From: Pseudomonas aylmerensis
GTDB lineage: Bacteria > Pseudomonadota > Gammaproteobacteria > Pseudomonadales > Pseudomonadaceae
NCBI RefSeq assembly: GCF_001702265.1
Contig: NZ_MAUE01000045.1
Span: forward strand, 62,001 to 126,000
Length of the DNA: 64,000 nt
Direction: 5' to 3'
Under the pieces are notes generated by a model. It worked only from the letters and a program-made list of their open reading frames with translations. It had not been told where the DNA came from and did no database searches. This document shows, piece by piece, positions 34,337 to 43,139 of the stretch (positions within the stretch are counted from its first letter, which is position 1; the number at the start of each line of letters is the position of its first letter). Both the position numbers and the translations under genes were made by a program.

Positions 34337-35480
34337 CGTGATCCGTTGGAAACATGCAGCATTGCTGGCTCTGGCCGTTCTGGCCGCGGGTTGCAGCAGC
34401 AACAGTAAAAAAGAACTGCCTCCGGCCGAGCTGACCAGCTTCAAGGAAGAAGTGGTCCTGCAAAAGCAGTGGAGCCGCTCCATCGGTGACGGTCAGGGCG
34501 ACACCTACAACATGTTGGTACCGGCAATCGACGGTGACAACATTGTGGCCGCTGACGTGACCGGCGTCGTGATCTCCATGGATCGCATGAACGGCGACGT
34601 GAAGTGGAAGAAAGACCTCGAATTGCCTGTGTCCGGCGCCGTTGGCGTGGGTTATGGCCTGGTGATGCTCGGCACGCTCAAGGGCGAAGTCGTGGCGCTG
34701 GATTCCAGCACCGGTGAAGAGAAATGGCGCGCTCGCGTGACCAGTGAGGTTCTCGCACCGCCTGCCACCAACGGCGATATCGTCGTGGTGCAGACCCAGG
34801 ACGACCGTGTGATCGGCCTCGACGCCAGCACCGGTGAACAGCGCTGGTTGTACGACAGCACCCCGGCGGTACTGACGTTGCGCGGTACCAGTGGTCCGAT
34901 TGTGACCAACAATCTGGCCGTTGCAGGCCTGTCGACCGGTAAAGTGGTCGCCCTCGATACCCAGAACGGCGTGCCGGCCTGGGAAACCCGTGTGGCCATC
35001 CCGCAAGGTCGTTCGGAACTCGATCGCGTGGTCGACATCGATGGTGGCTTGCTGCTGTCGGGTGAAACGATCTACGTCGCCACTTACCAGGGCCGTGTAG
35101 CGGCGCTGGACCTGCAGAGCGGTCGCGTCAACTGGCAGCGTGATGCTTCCAGCTACGCGGGTGTCGCCCAAGGGTTTGGCAGCGTCTACGTCAGCCTGGC
35201 ATCCGGCACCGTTGAAAGTGTGGATGAGCGCACCACCACTGCGCTGTGGAGCAACGACTCGCTGGCCCGCCGTCAGCTGTCGGCACCGGAAGTGTTCTCC
35301 AGCTACGTGGCTGTTGGCGACTTCGAAGGCTACCTGCACCTGCTGAGCCAGGTAGACGGTCGCTTTGTAGGTCGTGAGCGTATCGACAGCGACGGCCTGC
35401 GTGCCCGTCCGCTGGTCGTGGGTAACATGCTTTATGTGTTTGGCAACAGCGGCAAGCTGGAAGCCCTGACCATCAAGTAA
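34329..35480 (+). CDS. bamB: outer-membrane assembly lipoprotein BamB
   Basis: Beta-propeller lipoprotein of the BAM complex, 383 aa. Signal peptide and lipobox LAAGC (Cys near residue 19). Repeated WD/PQQ-like blades (for example VVALDSSTGEEKWRARV and VIGLDASTGEQRWLYD). ATG 34329 overlaps the yfgM stop; GTG 34338 would remove three residues and is also possible. Longer frames start inside yfgM and are not real. Confidence 0.95.
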   Translation: MRDVIRWKHAALLALAVLAAGCSSNSKKELPPAELTSFKEEVVLQKQWSRSIGDGQGDTYNMLVPAIDGDNIVAADVTGVVISMDRMNGDVKWKKDLELPVSGAVGVGYGLVMLGTLKGEVVALDSSTGEEKWRARVTSEVLAPPATNGDIVVVQTQDDRVIGLDASTGEQRWLYDSTPAVLTLRGTSGPIVTNNLAVAGLSTGKVVALDTQNGVPAWETRVAIPQGRSELDRVVDIDGGLLLSGETIYVATYQGRVAALDLQSGRVNWQRDASSYAGVAQGFGSVYVSLASGTVESVDERTTTALWSNDSLARRQLSAPEVFSSYVAVGDFEGYLHLLSQVDGRFVGRERIDSDGLRARPLVVGNMLYVFGNSGKLEALTIK

Positions 35481-35558
35481 GAACTATGCTTGGGGTAACC
35501 CCCAGGCGGCCCCGTTTCGGCGGGGCATGCGGCATTTGAATATGCTGCCCCGAGCACC

Positions 35559-35584
35559 AGCCGCTGCCTTGCAGCGGCTTTTGT
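35559..35584 (+). terminator. Terminator after bamB
   Basis: Stem AGCCGCTGC / GCAGCGGCT with a 3-base loop and a short T-run. It lies just before the der ribosome site, so it may only reduce transcription into der. Confidence 0.65.
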
Positions 35585-35614
35585 ATTTTCTGAAATAACG
35601 AAGTGGAGAGCCGC

Positions 35615-37084
35615 ATGGTTCCCGTAATCGCCCTGGTGGGCCGACCTAACGTCGGCAAGTCCACCTTGTTCAACCGCCTGACCAGGACTCGCGACGCCAT
35701 CGTCGGCGACTTGTCCGGTCTGACCCGTGATCGCCAATACGGTGAGGCAAAGTGGCAAGGGCGCTCCTACATTATTGTCGACACCGGTGGTATCTCCGGT
35801 GACGAGCATGGCATGGACGAAAAAATGGCCGAGCAGTCGCTGCTGGCCATTGAAGAAGCCGATGTCGTGTTGTTCCTGGTGGACGCCCGTGCGGGCTACA
35901 CCGCTGCCGACCAGATGATTGGCGAGCACCTGCGCAAGCGCAACAAGCGTTCCTACGTGGTCGCCAACAAGATCGACAACATCGATCCTGAACTGGCCCG
36001 TGCCGAATTCAGCCCGATGGGCCTGGGCGACGCGATCCCGATCGCCGGTGCACACGGTCGCGGCATCACCCAGATGCTGGAAATTGCCCTGAGCAGCTTC
36101 CCCAAGGATGACGCCGAGGAAGAAGAGGGCGAGGAAGAGATCGTCGCCGAAGGTGAGGAAGCCAAGCGCATTCCTGGCCCGAGCGAAAAAGACGGTATCA
36201 AGATCGCCATCATCGGCCGTCCGAACGTGGGCAAGTCGACCCTGGTCAACCGCATGCTCGGTGAAGACCGGGTTATCGTGTATGACCAACCCGGCACCAC
36301 GCGCGACAGTATCTACATCCCGTTCGAGCGTAACGACGAGAAGTACACGCTGATCGACACCGCCGGTGTGCGCAAGCGCGGCAAGATCCACGAGGAAGTT
36401 GAAAAGTTCTCCGTGGTGAAAACCCTGCAGGCGATCAAAGACGCCAACGTGGTGATCTTCGTGATGGACGCCCGCGAAGGTGTGGTGGACCACGACCTCA
36501 ACTTGCTGGGCTTTGCCCTGGAAGCCGGTCGCGCCCTGGTGATCGCGATCAACAAGTGGGACGGCATGACGCCGAGCGAGCGCGATTTCGTCAAGATCGA
36601 GCTGCAGCGCCGGCTGTTCTTCGTCGAGTTCGCCGACATCCACTTCATATCGGCACTGCACGGTACCGGCGTGGGCAATCTCTACGCATCCGTACAGAAC
36701 TCGTTCAAGTCCGCGGTCACCCGCTGGCCGACCAACCGCCTGACCCAGATCCTCGAAGACGCGGTGGGCGAACACGCGCCACCGATGGTCAACAATCGCC
36801 GGATCAAACTGCGTTACGCCCACTTGGGTGGTGCCAACCCGCCGATTATCGTGATCCACGGTAACCAGATCGAGAAGGTGCCAAAGTCCTATGTGCGTTA
36901 CCTGGAGAACACCTACCGCCGTGTCCTGAAGCTGGTCGGTACACCGATCCGCATCGAGTTCAAGGGCGGCGAGAACCCATACGAAGGCAACAAGAACACA
37001 CTGACTGACCGTCAGGTGAACAAGAAGCGTCGTTTGATGACTCACCACAAGAAGGCCGACAAGAAGCGCCGCGACAAGCGATAG
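35615..37084 (+). CDS. der: ribosome-associated GTPase Der (EngA)
   Basis: Double-GTPase needed for 50S subunit maturation. 489 aa. G1 motif GRPNVGKST occurs twice (about residues 9-17 and about 208-216), each followed by its own DxxG and NKxD motifs, and a KH-like domain closes the protein (IRIEFKGGENPYEG). Start ATG 35615 has GGAG six bases upstream; an in-frame start at 35603 is poorer. An acidic linker (DDAEEEEGEEE) joins the two G domains. Confidence 0.97.
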   Translation: MVPVIALVGRPNVGKSTLFNRLTRTRDAIVGDLSGLTRDRQYGEAKWQGRSYIIVDTGGISGDEHGMDEKMAEQSLLAIEEADVVLFLVDARAGYTAADQMIGEHLRKRNKRSYVVANKIDNIDPELARAEFSPMGLGDAIPIAGAHGRGITQMLEIALSSFPKDDAEEEEGEEEIVAEGEEAKRIPGPSEKDGIKIAIIGRPNVGKSTLVNRMLGEDRVIVYDQPGTTRDSIYIPFERNDEKYTLIDTAGVRKRGKIHEEVEKFSVVKTLQAIKDANVVIFVMDAREGVVDHDLNLLGFALEAGRALVIAINKWDGMTPSERDFVKIELQRRLFFVEFADIHFISALHGTGVGNLYASVQNSFKSAVTRWPTNRLTQILEDAVGEHAPPMVNNRRIKLRYAHLGGANPPIIVIHGNQIEKVPKSYVRYLENTYRRVLKLVGTPIRIEFKGGENPYEGNKNTLTDRQVNKKRRLMTHHKKADKKRRDKR

Positions 37085-37121
37085 CAGCAGCTTCAAGTCG
37101 TCAGCTACAGGCTGCAAGAGC

Positions 37122-37144
37122 GGGCTCCTTTGGAGCCCTTTTTT
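37122..37144 (+). terminator. Terminator after der
   Basis: GGGCTCC-TTT-GGAGCCC followed by six Ts, about 38 bases after the der stop. Confidence 0.88.
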
Positions 37145-37219
37145 GTGCCTGGCAGTTTGTCGCTTGACCTGCTTGCAGCTTGCAGCTTAAAACTTGGGGC
37201 TCACCTGCAGGGGCCTCCG

Positions 37220-38368
37220 ATGATCACCAGTAAGCTGCCAAATGTCGGCACGACCATTTTCACCACCATGTCGCAACTCGCTGCCGAAACCGGCGCGCTC
37301 AACCTGTCCCAGGGCTTTCCCGATTTCAATGGCCCCCAGGGTTTGCTCGACGCGGTAGGCAAGCATATCGCCCTTGGCCATAACCAATATGCGCCGATGA
37401 CCGGGCTGCCCGTGTTGCGTCAGCAAGTAGCCGCCAAGATCGCCCGCAGCTACGGCGCCACGGTGAATGCGGACACTGAAGTGACCATCACCCCAGGCGC
37501 CACCGAGGCGATCTTCTGCGCGATCCAGGCGGTGATTCGCAGTGGTGACGAAGTCATCGTCTTCGATCCCTGCTACGACAGCTACGAGCCCTCGGTCGAA
37601 CTGGCTGGTGGCCGTTGCGTGCATGTGCAACTGAGCCTGCAAGGCTTTGCGCTCGACTTCGAAAAGATCAAGGCCGCGCTTTCATCGCGCACGCGCATGA
37701 TCATCCTCAACACCCCGCACAACCCCACCGGCGCGCTGATCAGCCGCGCCGAGCTGGACCAGTTGGCCGAATTGATCCGCGACCGCGATATCTATCTGGT
37801 CAGCGATGAAGTCTACGAGCACCTGGTATTCGATGGTGTGCCCCACGTCAGCGTGCTGGCCCATGAAGAGCTGTACCGGCGCGCCTTCGTGGTCAGCTCC
37901 TTCGGCAAGACCTACCACGTCACCGGCTGGAAAACCGGCTACGTGGTCGCGCCACCGGCCCTTAGCGCCGAACTGCGCAAGGTGCATCAATATGTCAACT
38001 TTTGCGGCGTAACGCCTTTGCAGTACGCTCTGGCGGACTTCATGGCCGAACACCCGGAGCACGTCGAGGAACTGCCGGCCTTTTATCAGGCCAAGCGCGA
38101 TCTGTTCTGTGATCTGCTGGCGCCGTCGCGTTTGAGCTTTACCCGGGTGACCGGCACCTACTTCCAACTGGTGGATTACTCACAGATTCGCCCGGACCTG
38201 GATGACGTCGCCATGTCGCTGTGGATGACCCGCGAACACGGTGTGGCGACCATTCCGGTCTCGGTGTTCTATCAGGATCCACCCCAAGGCCAGCGCCTGG
38301 TGCGCCTGTGCTTTGCCAAACGCGAGGAGACGCTGCAGCAGGCAGCGGAAAAACTATGCGCGATCTGA
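37220..38368 (+). CDS. PLP-dependent aminotransferase, methionine/glutamine transaminase type
   Basis: Class I fold-type I aminotransferase, 382 aa, most like E. coli YbdL, which transaminates methionine with keto-acids. Features: NLSQGFPDF near the N-terminus, NQYAPMTGLPVLR, NTPHNPTGA, SDEVYEHLVFDG, and the PLP lysine in SSFGKTYHVTGWK. ATG 37220 fits the family; the frame extends back to 37130 but has no better start. Its stop overlaps the next gene, an omega-amidase, a pairing expected for methionine salvage or keto-acid amide repair. Confidence 0.9.
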   Translation: MITSKLPNVGTTIFTTMSQLAAETGALNLSQGFPDFNGPQGLLDAVGKHIALGHNQYAPMTGLPVLRQQVAAKIARSYGATVNADTEVTITPGATEAIFCAIQAVIRSGDEVIVFDPCYDSYEPSVELAGGRCVHVQLSLQGFALDFEKIKAALSSRTRMIILNTPHNPTGALISRAELDQLAELIRDRDIYLVSDEVYEHLVFDGVPHVSVLAHEELYRRAFVVSSFGKTYHVTGWKTGYVVAPPALSAELRKVHQYVNFCGVTPLQYALADFMAEHPEHVEELPAFYQAKRDLFCDLLAPSRLSFTRVTGTYFQLVDYSQIRPDLDDVAMSLWMTREHGVATIPVSVFYQDPPQGQRLVRLCFAKREETLQQAAEKLCAI

Positions 38369-39147
38369 GTGCACTGCCCGACCTGAACATTGCCTTGGTC
38401 CAGACCAGCCTGGTGTGGCATGACCGTCAGGCCAACCTCGAGCATTTCGAGCTGTTGCTAGAGCAGGCGCGCGGCGCCGACCTGATCGTGTTGCCGGAGA
38501 TGTTCACTACCGGCTTCTCCATGGAGTCGGCCACCCTCGCCGAACCGGAAAACGGCCCTACCCATCATTGGCTCCAGGCCCAGGCGAAGAAGTACAACGC
38601 GGTAATTACCGGCAGCGTGATCATCCAGGCCGCCGACGGCAGCCATCGCAATCGCCTGCTGTGGGCGCGGCCGGATGGCGAGGTGTTGCACTACGACAAG
38701 CGTCATCTGTTTCGTATGGCCGGCGAGCACGATCACTACACCCCCGGCGAGCGCCAGGTGCAGTTCGAATTGAAAGGCTGGCGCATTCGCCCGCTGATTT
38801 GCTACGACCTGCGTTTCCCGGTGTGGAGCCGTGACGCCCAGGACACCGACTTGCTGCTGTACACCGCGAACTGGCCTGGTGCGCGGCGTCATCATTGGAA
38901 CCGTCTGTTGCCGGCGCGGGCAATCGAAAACCTGTGTTACGTGGCGGCAGTGAATCGGGTTGGTACTGACGGTAAGGGTTTTGCCTACACCGGTGACAGC
39001 CAGGTGCTGGATTTCCAGGGCGAGACCGTGCTGAGTGCGGGGGAGGCGGATGGGGTTTTTCAAGTTCGTCTTGAGGCCGGGGAGCTGGCGGATTATCGCA
39101 CTCGGTTTCCTGCCAATTTGGACGCCGACACGTTTCACTTGGGCTGA
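38356..39147 (+). CDS. omega-amidase (nitrilase superfamily, YafV/Nit2-like)
   Basis: Carbon-nitrogen hydrolase, 263 aa, likely hydrolysing alpha-keto acid amides (from glutamine or asparagine transamination) produced by the enzyme just upstream. The Glu-Lys-Cys triad is visible: E in LIVLPEMFTTGF, K in HYDKRHLF, C in LICYDLRFPVW. ATG 38356 overlaps the aminotransferase end by 13 bases, so the two are made together. Larger upstream frames are overlap artefacts. Confidence 0.9.
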   Translation: MRDLSALPDLNIALVQTSLVWHDRQANLEHFELLLEQARGADLIVLPEMFTTGFSMESATLAEPENGPTHHWLQAQAKKYNAVITGSVIIQAADGSHRNRLLWARPDGEVLHYDKRHLFRMAGEHDHYTPGERQVQFELKGWRIRPLICYDLRFPVWSRDAQDTDLLLYTANWPGARRHHWNRLLPARAIENLCYVAAVNRVGTDGKGFAYTGDSQVLDFQGETVLSAGEADGVFQVRLEAGELADYRTRFPANLDADTFHLG

Positions 39148-39166
39148 TGGGGCGATGTTGAGTACG

Positions 39167-39194
39167 GGTACCTCGACCTTCCAGTCGAGGTACC
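39167..39194. terminator. Hairpin between convergent genes
   Basis: Perfect 11 bp stem GGTACCTCGAC / GTCGAGGTACC with a 6-base loop, between the omega-amidase (plus) and the gene ending at 39208 (minus). No strong T-tract, so its termination efficiency is uncertain. Confidence 0.5.
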
Positions 39195-39207
39195 AGGGGA
39201 TTAGCTT

Positions 39208-39972
39208 TTAGAGGGCAAATTCGCTGCTTCGAATGGCCGCGTAGTAGTTCTTGCTTTGCTGGGCGATGTCTTTGGCTTCTGTGCTGTTGGGATCCAGTGT
39301 TCGATATTGCTCATAAAACTTGTGTCCCAAACCTCCTTTTTGTCCGGACGTTTCTTCCAGCTGCTTGCAATAATCCTCTCCCAACATGGATTTGGCAGTA
39401 CTTGGATTCATCTTCCCAAAGATCATTGCAGGTGTGATGACCTGCATTTCACAATTGCCGCCGGCCTCGGATTTATAGGTGGCATTGATGCCGCTGTAAC
39501 CGAGTGGGTCTACATCTCCATCAATTCTTTTTATATTGATGCCGCCTTTTTTTTCCAGGTCGGCAACCACGTTGTCTACTTTTTCGCTATTGATAATGAC
39601 GGTCGTGCGGGTGAGGTCTTTGATTTTGCCCATGTCGCCGCCGTAGTCATTATTTATTTTGGTCAATGCTCGATCAATTGTTTTCATCGGGGCGGTAATT
39701 AACTTGCCGCCATAATCTTTAGCTATTTTTTTGGAAAAATCATCGTTTTCCGATTTCGAGGTGTACATCTTTTCGTAGATGAACGTTCCCAGCTTGGTAT
39801 GCCCTTTTTTTATACCCAAACGTTCAGGGTCACTATTGTTTGTAGGCGGGAGGGTTTCTTTATTGTCCGTTGACCATTCGTTTGGCCTTTGCTGTCGGGG
39901 GCTTGCTTGTTGTGCAGGCGTGTGCGCAATAAAGGGGTTGCTGGCTGGATGAGAAGGAGCGGTCGTAATCAT
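39208..39972 (-). CDS. RelA/SpoT-synthetase-like protein, candidate type III effector
   Basis: Protein of 254 aa, AT-rich against its surroundings. Residues 80-225 show the layout of an RSH (p)ppGpp-synthetase fold: K97...R101...K105, then IKDLTRTTVII (D119, R122), GYSGINATYK (Y159), CEMQVITP (E175, Q177, like EVQIRT), and GHKFYEQYR (H217). Residue N163 replaces a His often seen after the Tyr. The first 31 residues have no Asp or Glu and are rich in Ser, Pro, Ala and Gln, with Ile at position 2, like type III secretion signals. A hrp-box match lies 167 bases upstream. It may make or transfer pyrophosphate in a host cell. The synthetase assignment is by eye; the Tas1-type toxin is another possibility. 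Weak ribosome site. Confidence 0.7.
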   Translation of the reverse strand: MITTAPSHPASNPFIAHTPAQQASPRQQRPNEWSTDNKETLPPTNNSDPERLGIKKGHTKLGTFIYEKMYTSKSENDDFSKKIAKDYGGKLITAPMKTIDRALTKINNDYGGDMGKIKDLTRTTVIINSEKVDNVVADLEKKGGINIKRIDGDVDPLGYSGINATYKSEAGGNCEMQVITPAMIFGKMNPSTAKSMLGEDYCKQLEETSGQKGGLGHKFYEQYRTLDPNSTEAKDIAQQSKNYYAAIRSSEFAL

Positions 39973-40138
39973 GAGCGAGTGCTCTCACTGTGATTATTAT
40001 CTTGCGGATCAATACGGAAGATTTCATCAGAGAGATTTTTGCAGTGATAATGCTGTTTCATGTGATTCCTCAATACTTACCTCAAATGCATTCCCTTAGA
40101 GATTAATGCAGGGCGCTCCTCACCTTGCAGGCGGTTAT

Positions 40139-40167
40139 TGGGTGGTTGCATCTAAGTTTAAAGTTCC
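40139..40167 (-). promoter_or_regulatory. hrp box (HrpL-type promoter)
   Basis: On the minus strand GGAACT (40167-40162), 16 bases, then CCACCCA (40145-40139). This fits the published HrpL consensus GGAACY-N15/16-CCACNNA in every fixed position. It points toward the gene starting at 39972, giving a leader of about 160 bases. Confidence 0.7.
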
Positions 40168-40257
40168 ATCCATGCCGTAAGGTCTATGTCTGGAGCAGGT
40201 AGGCAGGGAGGCGTTAAGTCTCTCGAAAAGTATTTGGTATGATTTTGAATACTTAAT

Positions 40258-40292
40258 AAAAAAGCCCCTGAGTTTTAACTCAGGGGCTTTTT
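40258..40292. terminator. leuA terminator
   Basis: GCCCCTGAG (40264-40272), 6-base loop, CTCAGGGGC (40279-40287), with A-tract and T-tract on opposite sides, so active for leuA (minus) and possibly the other way. Confidence 0.9.
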
Positions 40293-40310
40293 GCATTGCC
40301 GCGATCAGGT

Positions 40311-41990
40311 TTACGCCGCTTTCGCTTCCAACTGGCTCAACGAGCGGTTCAGCGCGCTGAACAGTGCCTTGAAGCTCGCAGTGGTAATGTTTTCATCAAT
40401 GCCCACGCCGTGCACCGGACGCTCGCCGTTCACGCGCAGTTCGATGTAGGCCGCAGCCTTGGCGTTGGTGCCCGCGCCGATTGCATGTTCGTTGTAGTCC
40501 ATGATCTCGACCGCTACCGGCAGGCCGGCTACCAGGGCTTCCAGTGCACCGTTGCCTTTGCCTTTCCAGTGCAGGTTGGTTTCGCCCTGGCCTTTGCCCG
40601 ACACTTCCACCTCGACAAAGCTGTTGCCATTCTCTTCCTGCAGGCGATGGCTGACCAGCGCGTACGGGGTGTTGGCCTGCAAGTATTCACGCTGCAGCAA
40701 CGCGTAGATCTGCGGGGCGGTCATCTCCAGGCCCACGCGGTCGGTTTCAGCCTGGACCACCTGGCTGAACTCGATCTGCATGCGGCGTGGCAAGCTGATG
40801 TCGTATTCCTGCTCCAGCAGGTAGGCGATACCGCCTTTGCCCGACTGGCTGTTCACGCGGATCACCGCTTCGTAGCTGCGGCCGATGTCCGCCGGGTCGA
40901 TCGGCAAGTACGGCACTTCCCACAGGGCGTCGTCTTTCTGCTGGGCAAAGCCCTTGCGGATCGCATCCTGGTGGGAGCCGGAGAACGCGGTGTGCACCAG
41001 GTCGCCGACATAGGGGTGACGTGGGTGCACCTGGATCTGGTTGCACTCCTCAACGACCTTGCGCACGCCGTCGATGTCGGAGAAGTCCAGCTGCGGGTCG
41101 AGGCCCTGGGTGTACATGTTCAAGGCCACGGTGACCAGGTCGACGTTGCCGGTACGCTCGCCGTTGCCGAACAGGCAGCCTTCGACACGATCGGCGCCGG
41201 CCATCAGGCCCAGCTCGGTGGCGGCGACGCCGGTGCCACGGTCGTTGTGGGTGTGCAGGCTGATGATCACGCTGTCACGACGGTTGATATGGCGACCGAA
41301 CCATTCGATCTGGTCGGCATAGATGTTCGGCGTGGCGCACTCGACGGTGGCGGGCAGGTTGAGAATCACCTTGTGCTCAGGCGTTGGGTTCCACACCTCG
41401 ATCACTGCGTCACATACTTCCTTGGCGAATTCCAGTTCGGTGGCGCTGAAGGTTTCCGGGGAGTATTCGAAGGTCCACTGGGTGTCTGGCTGTTGGGCCG
41501 CGTATTTGACAAACAGCTTGGCTGCGTTGACCGCGATGGCCTTGATGCCTTCCTTGTCCTGGTTGAACACGATGCGGCGGAACGACGGCGACGTGGCGTT
41601 GTAAAGGTGCACGATGGCCTTCTTGGCGCCGCGCAGCGATTCGAAGGTGCGTGCGATCAAGTCTTCACGGCCCTGGGTCAGCACCTGGATGGTGGTGTCC
41701 TCGGGGATGTGGTTGTCTTCGATCAGGGTGCGCACGAAGTCGAAGTCGGTCTGCGAGGCGGCCGGGAACGACGCTTCGATTTCTTTCACACCCACCGCGA
41801 CCAGGGTCTTCCAGAAACGCAGCTTCTTCACCGCGTCCATCGGCTCGATCAGCGACTGGTTGCCATCACGCAGGTCGGAGCTGCACCAGATCGGCGCTTC
41901 GGTGATGGTTTTCGACGGCCAGGTGCGATCCGGGATATCGATGGTCGGGAACGCGCGGTATTTCGAAGACGGGTCTTTGAGCATGCTCAT
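40311..41990 (-). CDS. leuA: 2-isopropylmalate synthase LeuA
   Basis: First enzyme of leucine synthesis, condensing acetyl-CoA with 2-ketoisovalerate. 559 aa, the long type. HMGL-like barrel with RDGNQSLIEPM near residue 44, metal ligands in SLHTHNDRGTG, GNGERTGN, and the C-terminal regulatory LeuA domain that senses leucine. Start ATG 41990 has AAGGA at about eight bases; ATG 41984 is two codons on. A 25-codon Leu-containing leader peptide precedes it. Confidence 0.97.
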   Translation of the reverse strand: MSMLKDPSSKYRAFPTIDIPDRTWPSKTITEAPIWCSSDLRDGNQSLIEPMDAVKKLRFWKTLVAVGVKEIEASFPAASQTDFDFVRTLIEDNHIPEDTTIQVLTQGREDLIARTFESLRGAKKAIVHLYNATSPSFRRIVFNQDKEGIKAIAVNAAKLFVKYAAQQPDTQWTFEYSPETFSATELEFAKEVCDAVIEVWNPTPEHKVILNLPATVECATPNIYADQIEWFGRHINRRDSVIISLHTHNDRGTGVAATELGLMAGADRVEGCLFGNGERTGNVDLVTVALNMYTQGLDPQLDFSDIDGVRKVVEECNQIQVHPRHPYVGDLVHTAFSGSHQDAIRKGFAQQKDDALWEVPYLPIDPADIGRSYEAVIRVNSQSGKGGIAYLLEQEYDISLPRRMQIEFSQVVQAETDRVGLEMTAPQIYALLQREYLQANTPYALVSHRLQEENGNSFVEVEVSGKGQGETNLHWKGKGNGALEALVAGLPVAVEIMDYNEHAIGAGTNAKAAAYIELRVNGERPVHGVGIDENITTASFKALFSALNRSLSQLEAKAA

Positions 41991-42079
41991 CGGGAAATCC
42001 TTTGTTGTAGGGGCCGAGAAAAGGCGGCCTGCCGTAGAACTGTTTTTAGGGATAAAACGTAAAGACGAGGCAGATCGAT

Positions 42080-42157
42080 TCAGCCTGGCAGTCGTGCGCT
42101 GACAAGGCACAGGCTGCGGTGCTGGCGGAGCTGAATGAGGGTGTGAGAGGTTTTCAT
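42080..42157 (-). CDS. 25-codon leader peptide upstream of leuA
   Basis: ATG at 42157 to TGA at 42082-42080: MKTSHTLIQL RQHRSLCLVS, then ARLPG. Five of 25 residues are Leu and two tight Arg/His clusters lie among them. It ends 90 bases before leuA. A GC-rich inverted sequence (GGCAGGCCGCC then Ts) follows, and CTGCC segments at the end of the leader could pair with its GGCAG, a layout suggesting attenuation by leucine supply. Ribosome site is weak. The role is inferred. Confidence 0.55.
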   Translation of the reverse strand: MKTSHTLIQLRQHRSLCLVSARLPG

Positions 42158-42314
42158 AAGCTCAACCCTAACCGCCGGGGTGAAAGATGGCAAGCAGTCG
42201 AGAAAAATTGAGATAAGTTCTGCTATTGGCGTGGGAAACGAGAGTTTATGCCTGAGAATGAGTCAGCGGCTGTTTTTAATTGCGCACCCATTATCGGGTG
42301 CGCAATTCCGAGTT

Positions 42315-43136
42315 TCAGGGCTGGAACGCGCCGATGAAGATCGCCGGGTCGACCCGTGCATCGTTCAGGCTGACATTCCAATGCATGTGCGGCCCCGTCG
42401 CGCGGCCTGTCGAACCGACCTTGCCGACCACTGCCCCGCGCGCCAGTTGCTGGCCGACTTTCACGTCGATCTTCGACATATGGCAGAACATGCTGATGAA
42501 GCCCTGGCCATGGTCGACGAACACGGTGTTGCCATTGAAGAAGTAGTTGCCGACCAGAATCACCTTGCCGTTGGCCGGCGTCTTGATCGGCGTGCCGGCT
42601 GGCACGGCGAAGTCCAGGCCCGAATGAGGGTTGCGCTCTTCACCGTTGAAGAAACGGCGTACGCCGAACTTGCTCGACAGTGGCCCGTTCACGGGTTTAT
42701 CCAGCACCAGGTTGCTTGGCAGGTTCGGGCTGAAACTGCGGTACGCCTTGATCTGCACCGCCAGCTCCGCCTCGATGCGCTTGAGCTGCGCGGGATCGGG
42801 GTTGACCTGGCTTTTGTTTTTCAGGGTGATGCGCTGTTCCGGGTACTTTTTGTAGCCGACGATAAACGGCAGGTTGCGCCCACCGCTGCTGATGCGCTCA
42901 TTGCCGGGCTTGACGGTCAGTGGAATGCCGACAATCGCCAGCCAGTTGTCCGCCTCCTTTACCACCAGCACCGGTTTACCTTGATACGTCGCTTTCGGCG
43001 CGGCGGCCGAAGGGCCCAGTTCGACCACGGCCACGCCGCCCGGCACGGGTTTGTTCAGGGTGCGGGTGATGTAGCTGTCGGCGTGGGCATTGAAGGCGAG
43101 GCACAGCAGCATCAACAGACTTAAAAGACGTGGCAT
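42315..43136 (-). CDS. M23 family metallopeptidase (LytM domain)
   Basis: Periplasmic zinc peptidase or regulator acting on peptidoglycan, 273 aa. Signal peptide ending at HADS (about residue 21), a helical N-terminal part, and a LytM domain with HSGLDF (HxxxD) and GPHMHW (HxH), so all zinc ligands are present and the enzyme should be active. A TTG lies one codon upstream; ATG 43136 is preferred. Transcribed with xseA, three bases apart. Confidence 0.9.
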   Translation of the reverse strand: MPRLLSLLMLLCLAFNAHADSYITRTLNKPVPGGVAVVELGPSAAAPKATYQGKPVLVVKEADNWLAIVGIPLTVKPGNERISSGGRNLPFIVGYKKYPEQRITLKNKSQVNPDPAQLKRIEAELAVQIKAYRSFSPNLPSNLVLDKPVNGPLSSKFGVRRFFNGEERNPHSGLDFAVPAGTPIKTPANGKVILVGNYFFNGNTVFVDHGQGFISMFCHMSKIDVKVGQQLARGAVVGKVGSTGRATGPHMHWNVSLNDARVDPAIFIGAFQP

Positions 43137-43139
43137 CAA

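Noticed and set aside
40296..42062. 588-codon plus-strand frame opposite leuA
   Set aside because: Antisense frame caused by high third-position GC of leuA; no family pattern and no ribosome site.
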